Below are positions 6,595-10,401 of a stretch of 10,401 bases of DNA, one piece after another. Origin of the DNA: JBBQKP01 sp038326995 (GTDB lineage Bacteria; Planctomycetota; Phycisphaerae; Tepidisphaerales; Tepidisphaeraceae); contig JBBQKP010000116.1 of NCBI GenBank assembly GCA_038326995.1, positions 1 to 10,401 on the forward strand, given 5' to 3'. Made by a program: the position numbers and the translations under genes. Position 1 is the stretch's first letter, and each line of letters begins with the position of its first letter. The notes beneath the pieces were generated by a model. It was not told the origin of the DNA, did not search any database, and saw only the letters and a list, made by a program, of their open reading frames with translations.

Positions 6595-7400
6595 GGCGAC
6601 CTCGGTGCCGTGCTCGAAAGTCTCGTCGAAGGTCTCGTCGAAGGTCTTGTCGAAAGTCTTGTCGAAAGACTATTTGCAGTCGCGTCGATCGCGATGAACC
6701 CGTGTTGCTCAAGCTTATTGGCATCGGCGCGAATGGACTTCAGCAACTCGCGGGCGGCCTCGGCGTGCTTCGAATCCGAGACGACGCCGCCGACATAAAC
6801 GATCTGGTCGTGCGACGACTCATCAATCAGAAGCACAGTACGAGATGCCGGCACGTCGCTTTGATAAACGATCGCAACATCCGCTTCGCCGCGATCGACG
6901 AAATCCAGGGCCTGTCTCACGTTGCTCGCGTGGATGAACTTTTCCGAAAGCGCCTCGCCAAGCCCACTCGCGCGAATCGCCTGCATCGCGTAATGACCGG
7001 CCGGTACGGAGTCGGGTCGGCCGATCGCGATTCGCCTCGCAAGTCGAAGGTCGTCCAGCGTTCGCAGGCGCGGAGCAAATTCGGGCGTGGACACGACGAC
7101 CAGACGATTGCGACACACTTCGATACGGGAATCAGCAATAATGAATTTCTTCGCGATCAAATCATCGATATCGCTTGCCCGGGCGCTGATGAATGCGTCG
7201 ATCGGCGCGCCGCTTTCGATTTGTGCTCGCAGTCGGCCCGACGAGCCGCTGGTCGTGGTAATGGCCGAATTGTCTGCGACCACATCCACAAAACTCGACG
7301 CGACGGCAAGGTGCGGCTTTGGCGTGCTCGACCGGTCGTGCGTCCAATCGCAACCGGCCAGAAAAATCAGAACGAGAAGCGAGGCGAGCATCCGCATCAT
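6591..7400 (-). CDS. modA: Molybdate-type substrate-binding lipoprotein
   Basis: This 269-residue binding protein captures molybdate or a related oxyanion outside the cytoplasmic membrane and delivers it to ModB. A lipoprotein signal (LVLIFLAGC, lipid-modified C17) starts the protein. Family motifs follow: VASSF (33-37), SGSSGRLRAQIESGAPIDAFIS (51-72), RNRLVVV (97-103), RIAIGRPDSVPAGHYA (123-138), NVRQALDFVDRGEADVAIVYQSD (160-182) and the closing HGF (233-235). The ligand-contact serines, VPAG valine and VY tyrosine known from ModA are kept. Between the two serine loops the protein is about 9-10 residues shorter than typical ModA. After HGF, where ModA normally ends, a tail of STRP/STRL tetrapeptides is encoded by a 12-bp tandem repeat. 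The ATG overlaps the upstream stop as ATGA, so translation is likely coupled; no closely spaced Shine-Dalgarno is seen. Frame-compatible sequence further upstream is a shadow. Confidence 0.9.
   Translation of the reverse strand: MMRMLASLLVLIFLAGCDWTHDRSSTPKPHLAVASSFVDVVADNSAITTTSGSSGRLRAQIESGAPIDAFISARASDIDDLIAKKFIIADSRIEVCRNRLVVVSTPEFAPRLRTLDDLRLARRIAIGRPDSVPAGHYAMQAIRASGLGEALSEKFIHASNVRQALDFVDRGEADVAIVYQSDVPASRTVLLIDESSHDQIVYVGGVVSDSKHAEAARELLKSIRADANKLEQHGFIAIDATANSLSTRLSTRPSTRPSTRLSSTAPRSP
6608..6667. repeat. 12-bp tandem repeat at the 3' end of modA
   Basis: Units are GTCTCGTCGAAG at 6620-6631 and 6632-6643, then GTCTTGTCGAAA at 6644-6655 and 6656-6667, with a diverged unit at 6608-6619. 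The array lies just inside the modA stop and just upstream of the modB start and its GAGG. In the ModA frame it encodes the tail STRL STRP STRP STRL. Its unit length is the same as that of the alr array, although the unit sequences differ. Confidence 0.85.
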
Positions 7401-7813
7401 GGCGCTTTGGGCTTGGGCGAATTCTCCTGTGCCTCGGCGGCGCGTTCCTGATCGATCAACTCGCGAACGCTGGCCGGTGAAGGACTCGTGTTGTGATTGC
7501 GAAGCTGCCGATCGAATGAAAAATTCCGAGCAGCCCGCAAGAGGAGCATTTTGTCGGAAGGGTCGTACTGATAGACGAGGATGTTCTGAAGGTCGGTGTC
7601 GAGGACGAATACGCCGTGGGCGTTTTGCGCGAGCTGGCCGGGCATCATGAAAACCCCGCCGCCTCCCGCGACGGGCACGGGCTGCGCGACGGCGGACTTG
7701 GCACCAAAGCTTGCAGGCCAGTTCTGAGAAACCAAAACGATGACCGCCACTCCGCACGCGATGGCCTGGAGGGTGAGTAAAGTGACCAGACGTTTTTCGG
7801 TTGTCGGACTCAT
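7397..7813 (-). CDS. Membrane-anchored protein of unknown function, first gene of the mod operon
   Basis: I do not recognise this 138-residue protein. A short charged start (MSPTTEKR) precedes one hydrophobic segment at about 9-28, which could be an anchor or an uncleaved signal. Then come a Q/A/P/G-rich linker and a compact domain at about 60-108 with the strand-like pattern GVFVLDTDLQNILVYQYDP followed by KMLLLRAARNFSFDRQL. This resembles a small beta-repeat of the kind found in secreted planctomycete proteins. The C-terminus (SVRELIDQERAAEAQ) is probably helical. The topology suggests that the domain faces the cell exterior, like ModA. The stop overlaps the modA ATG by 4 nt, which argues for co-expression and a shared role. 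AAAGG about 10 nt before the ATG is a plausible ribosome binding site. Confidence 0.75.
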   Translation of the reverse strand: MSPTTEKRLVTLLTLQAIACGVAVIVLVSQNWPASFGAKSAVAQPVPVAGGGGVFMMPGQLAQNAHGVFVLDTDLQNILVYQYDPSDKMLLLRAARNFSFDRQLRNHNTSPSPASVRELIDQERAAEAQENSPKPKAP

Positions 7814-7896
7814 GGTGTGTCGCCTTTGAATGGGGCAGAAAGCAGGAGATTACGGGAACCAGCAAAATTTTTCGAGAAATCAGATGAAAGAAACTA

Positions 7897-8304
7897 ATGC
7901 GAGTCGGGACCCGGCCGATATCTCACAATACTGTGGCTGCCGATCCCAACGATTTTTTCCGCGCCGATCCTATTGCCGAGGACGACATGCATGCGCTGCA
8001 GCTCGGCCCCGAAAGCTCGGCCGGGCCGCAGTTCGATCGACGCCGCAGTCATCGCGAGCAGGTCGTCGCCCTGGGCAAGCTTCACTCACTCGACGCCAGC
8101 GATCGCGGCCACTCGATTCAGGTCCTTGTTACCAATCTTTCGCTCCACGGCTGCGGCGTGCGTTGTGCCCAGGCACCCAGGCCCGGCGCGCTCTACCAGC
8201 TCGACCTGCAGATCGGGCCGCTCGAACTGCATAGCCGCCTTCGCATCATACGCGCCTTCGGCCGCGCCGATGGCACGACCGAGCTCGGCTGCGAATTTAT
8301 TTAG
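7897..8304 (+). CDS. PilZ-domain protein (putative c-di-GMP receptor)
   Basis: This is a 135-residue soluble protein consisting of a disordered, acidic N-terminus and a single PilZ domain. PilZ domains bind cyclic di-GMP through an RxxxR motif and a (D/N)xSxxG motif. Both are present: R49-R53 in RRRSHR, and N80-S82-G85 in NLSLHGCG. The domain continues with GALYQLDLQI and ends ELGCEFI, the usual closing strand. Stand-alone PilZ proteins typically control motility, secretion or polysaccharide synthesis through a partner not visible here. The gene is divergent from the mod operon across 83 bp. The start is uncertain. ATG 7897 gives the longest frame, but GTG 7933 (V13), 8 nt after a TATCTC box, and ATG 7987 (M31) would all keep the complete domain. 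Confidence 0.85.
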   Translation: MRVGTRPISHNTVAADPNDFFRADPIAEDDMHALQLGPESSAGPQFDRRRSHREQVVALGKLHSLDASDRGHSIQVLVTNLSLHGCGVRCAQAPRPGALYQLDLQIGPLELHSRLRIIRAFGRADGTTELGCEFI

Positions 8305-8422
8305 TGGTCTGTCACGTCTCATAATTTGGATGGTTGCTATTTTCGGTGTCACAGACGTCTCACCGACTCTTGTTGAAAAAAAGATGCGCGACAGTCATCT
8401 TCAACCAGTCGTGCGACCCACT
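8303..8422. repeat. Possible MITE-like element with imperfect ends
   Basis: AGTGGTCTGTCACG (8303-8316, overlapping the PilZ stop codon) is an imperfect inverted match to 8410-8422, whose complement is AGTGGGTCGCACG. Inside, GTTGA...AGATG (from about 8371) pairs with CATCTTCAAC (to about 8405) apart from an A-rich bulge. TGTCACGTCTCA at the left is echoed by TGTCACAGACGTCTCA. No coding frame is present. The evidence is weak because the ends need several gaps to align. Together with element 4 it accounts for most of the 323-bp gap 8305-8627. Confidence 0.3.
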
Positions 8423-8443
8423 GAAAGAGCATCGCTTTCCCCC

Positions 8444-8516
8444 GCGTAGCCGCCAGCTTGCTGGCGCTTTGATCAAATCGACTTGCACATAAAGCCCCAG
8501 CAAGCTGCGGCTACGC
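8444..8516. repeat. Palindrome pair, element 4
   Basis: The left arm at 8444-8464 and the right arm at 8497-8516 (complement GCGTAGCCGCAGCTTGCTGG) are inverted and differ by one inserted C. Each arm contains a short palindrome of its own; the left one is CGCCAGCTTGCTGGCG. The 32-nt spacer has no feature. This two-arm design matches REPIN-like elements, in which two inverted REP sequences are moved by a RAYT transposase encoded elsewhere. No such gene is in the window. After it, 8517-8627 shows nothing beyond a possible TACACT -10 box at 8607-8612. Confidence 0.7.
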
Positions 8517-8627
8517 TAAATTCATCGCGAGCCCGCAGGAAGAAGACGAGCGACACGCCTGAGCTGCACAGCATCGGTATGCGTCGCAGTCCGCTGACAT
8601 GCCCGTTACACTCGGTCACATTCAACC

Positions 8628-8825
8628 ATGTGGCAGATCTACCGCAAACGATTTATCAAGACACAGCTATTCATTGCGGCCGTCTGTCTGCTGCTCTATT
8701 TCGTCTTGGGCTGGTCAGACCGCAATGTGCTTTTTACGCTGGGCGTGATGCAGGCGTTTTCAATTCTCGGTGCGGTCATGGGTGCCCGGCTCGACCGGTT
8801 TGTCGAACTCAACAAAAGACGATAG
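8628..8825 (+). CDS. Small two-helix membrane protein
   Basis: This 65-residue protein has no family I can name. A basic start (MWQIYRKRFIKTQ) precedes a hydrophobic helix at about 13-29. A short polar loop (SDRN) and a second helix at about 34-52, rich in G and A (GVMQAFSILGAVMGA), follow, and then a basic tail (RLDRFVELNKRR). The charge pattern predicts both termini in the cytoplasm. The pattern is protein-like, and the frame ends 55 bp before the YmdB-type gene on the same strand, so the two may be co-transcribed. The ATG lacks a Shine-Dalgarno. A non-functional frame is possible but less likely, given the clean helix-loop-helix layout. Confidence 0.65.
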   Translation: MWQIYRKRFIKTQLFIAAVCLLLYFVLGWSDRNVLFTLGVMQAFSILGAVMGARLDRFVELNKRR

Positions 8826-8868
8826 ACGCCCGGCATGCCCGCCGTCAGGACATCTGCTTTGACGCGTG

Positions 8869-8874
8869 TATCAT
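8869..8874 (+). promoter_or_regulatory. TATCAT box, candidate -10 of the YmdB-type gene
   Basis: TATCAT ends 6 nt before the ATG at 8881, at the same distance seen for crtI. If used as a -10, transcription would start at or within a base or two of the start codon. No good -35 is visible. It overlaps the alternative GTG start at 8866, which argues against that start. Confidence 0.35.
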
Positions 8875-8880
8875 CTTTCA

Positions 8881-9696
8881 ATGCCTCTTCGCGTGATCGT
8901 TATCGGTGACATCGTCGGCCAGCAGGGCCGCGCGATCGTTCATGACAAACTCCCTGAACTCGTCCGAAAACACGACGCGCATCTCGTCATCGCCAACGGC
9001 GAGAACATCGCCGGCGGTTCGGGTATCACAAATAATCTCTTCTCCAAACTCCGAAGCTACGGAGTCGATCTCGTGACTTTGGGCGATCACGCTTTCAAAA
9101 AATCTGACATCGCCTCCACACTTAAAGAAAGCGACCGCCTGCTGCGACCGGCCAATCTTTCGAGGCTCGGCCCGGGAAAGGGCATCTCCGTCATCCCCGC
9201 TAAGGACGGCACGATGGTCGCCGTCATCACGCTGCTCGGCCGCATCTACATGAGCCATTTGCCGGGCGATGACCCGTTCGCGTGTGTCGACAAGCTGATC
9301 AAAGAAATGCCCGCCGCGGTGAAGTGCGTGATCGTTGAAATTCATGCCGAAGCGACGAGCGAAAAAGTCGCGATGGGGCATTTTCTCGACGGCAGAGCGT
9401 CGATGGTTTTCGGCACGCACACGCACATCCCCACGGCCGACGCGAAGCTGCTCGCAGGCGGCACGGCGTACATCACCGACCTGGGCATGAGCGGGCCCTA
9501 CGATTCCGTATTGGGCCGTCGAAAAGACAACGTCATCAAGGCCATGACCACCAACTTCCCGTACCCCTTCGACGTCGCCACCGGCGATGTTCGGCTGTGC
9601 GGCGCGCTGGTCGAAATCGACACCGCAACCGGCAAGGCGATTCGAATCGAACGCATCGAAGTGCCGGGCGTCGTACGCATTAATGACGACGAATAA
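8881..9696 (+). CDS. YmdB-family metallophosphoesterase
   Basis: This 271-residue cytoplasmic metallophosphoesterase belongs to the TIGR00282/YmdB family. Family members hydrolyse cyclic nucleotides such as 2',3'-cAMP, and in Bacillus affect biofilm and sporulation decisions. Metal-site motifs are in order: GDIVG (D10), ANGEN (E41, N42), LGDH (D69, H70), EIHAEATSEK (H155) and GTHTHIPTAD (H180, H182). YITDLGMSGPYDSVLG, also diagnostic, follows. The motif normally read GNH is GDH here, so a metal-bridging asparagine is replaced by aspartate. The rest of the site is complete and length is normal. ATG 8881 (MPLRVIVIGDIVG) is preferred over GTG 8866, which adds five residues not seen in the family. 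The next gene starts 54 bp downstream. Confidence 0.92.
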   Translation: MPLRVIVIGDIVGQQGRAIVHDKLPELVRKHDAHLVIANGENIAGGSGITNNLFSKLRSYGVDLVTLGDHAFKKSDIASTLKESDRLLRPANLSRLGPGKGISVIPAKDGTMVAVITLLGRIYMSHLPGDDPFACVDKLIKEMPAAVKCVIVEIHAEATSEKVAMGHFLDGRASMVFGTHTHIPTADAKLLAGGTAYITDLGMSGPYDSVLGRRKDNVIKAMTTNFPYPFDVATGDVRLCGALVEIDTATGKAIRIERIEVPGVVRINDDE

Positions 9697-9750
9697 GAGA
9701 CGACGACTGAGAGACGGCGATTCAGACAACGTGACAGTTTTTTTTAGATC

Positions 9751-10212
9751 ATGAACTTTTCAGATCTCAACTTTTCACTCCCCACTCTCCTGGCCGTCAA
9801 TCTTGCCTGCGCATTGTTCATGACCGGGCTGATCTGGTTCGTTCAGGTCGTCCACTACCCGCTTTTTCTTTCGGCCAGATCAGACGCCTGGCCCGACTAT
9901 CACCGCGTGCATTCGTCCCGCACGACGTGGATCGTTTTGCCCGTCATGCTCATCGAGCTCACCGCCGCCGTCCTGCTCGTCGTTCGCCTGCCCAGCCCTG
10001 CCAGCGTGTCGCTTCTCGCGCTGCTCGTGGTCATCTGGCTTTCCACATTTTTCGTTCAAGTGCCGCTGCACAATACGCTCGGCCAGCAGTCCAACGTCGC
10101 CGTTTTCAACAGTCTGGTTCTCAAGCTCGTTCTGACCAACTGGCTTCGCACCATCGCATGGTCGGCCCGGTCGGTGCTGCTGCTATTTCTGTTGATGAAG
10201 CTGGCGAAGTGA
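9751..10212 (+). CDS. Conserved four-helix integral membrane protein, function unknown
   Basis: This 153-residue protein is predicted to have four transmembrane helices, at about 10-32, 60-80, 85-105 and 120-150. Polar residues cluster in positions that look conserved: TGLIWFVQVVHYPLF in helix 1, YHRVHSSRTTW before helix 2, PVMLIEL in helix 2, VPLHNTLG after helix 3 and NWLRT before helix 4. The paired histidines and the NWxRT motif suggest a ligand or cofactor site. I associate this pattern with an uncharacterised membrane family found across several phyla but cannot name it with certainty. It is probably co-transcribed with the metallophosphoesterase gene 54 bp upstream. No Shine-Dalgarno is present; a run of eight T precedes the ATG by a few bases. 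Confidence 0.8.
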   Translation: MNFSDLNFSLPTLLAVNLACALFMTGLIWFVQVVHYPLFLSARSDAWPDYHRVHSSRTTWIVLPVMLIELTAAVLLVVRLPSPASVSLLALLVVIWLSTFFVQVPLHNTLGQQSNVAVFNSLVLKLVLTNWLRTIAWSARSVLLLFLLMKLAK

Positions 10213-10238
10213 TGCGGTGATGGCGAGCGTTCTTCACC

Positions 10239-10299
10239 GGCGGGATGAATCCCGCCCTATAAAAAAGACCGGCTAACGTAGGGCGGGATTCATCCCGCC
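10239..10299. repeat. Palindrome pair, element 5
   Basis: GGCGGGATGAATCCCGCCCT (10239-10258) and its exact reverse complement (10280-10299) are separated by 21 nt. Each arm is a hairpin by itself: GGCGGGA and TCCCGCC around a TGAA (or TTCA) loop. The pair lies 27 bp after the stop of the membrane protein gene, so as RNA it could end or stabilise that transcript. The two-arm layout also fits a REPIN-like mobile repeat. The rest of the window, 10300-10401, shows no gene. Confidence 0.75.
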
Positions 10300-10401
10300 G
10301 TGTTCCATTCATCGAAGTTGTGACGGCTCCGCATCGGTTAGTAACGTGGAGTCCGATCCAGCCATTGGCAACGACCGGCTGACACACGAATCGCATAAGC
10401 A

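Noticed and set aside
5893..6798. 301-residue plus-strand open frame
   Set aside because: Antisense to modB and the end of modA. The product is highly charged and repetitive (VEGLVEGLVES from the 12-bp array), with no recognisable fold.
7401..7865. Upstream extension of the modA frame to a 424-residue protein
   Set aside because: The added part is arginine-rich shadow sequence of the overlapping 138-residue gene. ModA has a clear lipoprotein signal starting at 7400.
7884..7896. ATG at 7884 as start of the PilZ gene
   Set aside because: It is in a different frame from the PilZ domain.
8878..9729. 283-residue minus-strand open frame
   Set aside because: Antisense to the YmdB-type gene, which has all metal-site motifs.
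9735..9742. Run of eight T as an intrinsic terminator after the YmdB-type gene
   Set aside because: No GC-rich stem precedes it, and it lies only a few bases before the next start codon.

Overview
The window reads as chromosomal DNA of a GC-rich, free-living bacterium. The organism is most likely a member of the Planctomycetota, possibly of the Phycisphaerae. That placement is inference. It rests on most genes lacking a Shine-Dalgarno sequence, on the divergent character of otherwise recognisable proteins, and on many short palindrome-pair repeats between genes. No phage, plasmid, tRNA, rRNA, CRISPR or transposase gene was seen.

Layout, left to right. 1-501 is a gene-poor leader containing a nested inverted-repeat element. 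502-966 (+) encodes a short NfeD-family membrane protein. 967-1278 is non-coding and carries a second, related repeat element. 1279-2505 (+) is a FAD-dependent DAO-family oxidoreductase. It converges, across a GC-rich hairpin, on a two-gene minus-strand unit: a CrtI-type carotenoid desaturase (5566-3944) followed 35 bp later by alanine racemase (3908-2643). 5567-5922 is non-coding and holds a third element with perfect 23-bp inverted ends. Next is a tightly overlapping minus-strand operon: a membrane-anchored protein of unknown function (7813-7397), modA (7400-6591) and modB (6594-5923). A PilZ-domain protein (7897-8304, +) is divergent from it. After a 323-bp repeat-bearing gap come a 65-residue two-helix membrane protein (8628-8825), a YmdB-type metallophosphoesterase (8881-9696) and a four-helix membrane protein (9751-10212), all on the plus strand. 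The last 190 bp hold a fifth palindrome pair.

How the genes fit together. The mod genes encode the lipoprotein receptor and permease of a molybdate-type importer, but the ATPase (modC) is absent. crtI and alr are co-oriented and probably co-transcribed, although carotenoid and peptidoglycan-precursor synthesis have no obvious link. The rest is a collection of small housekeeping or signalling units.

The most unusual features are non-genic. Five intergenic palindrome pairs from at least four sequence families occur in 10 kb, and some share border motifs. Two unrelated genes (alr and modA) each carry an in-frame 12-bp tandem repeat that adds tetrapeptide repeats to the protein. Several genes have a TATCAT box so close to the start codon that leaderless or near-leaderless transcripts are likely.
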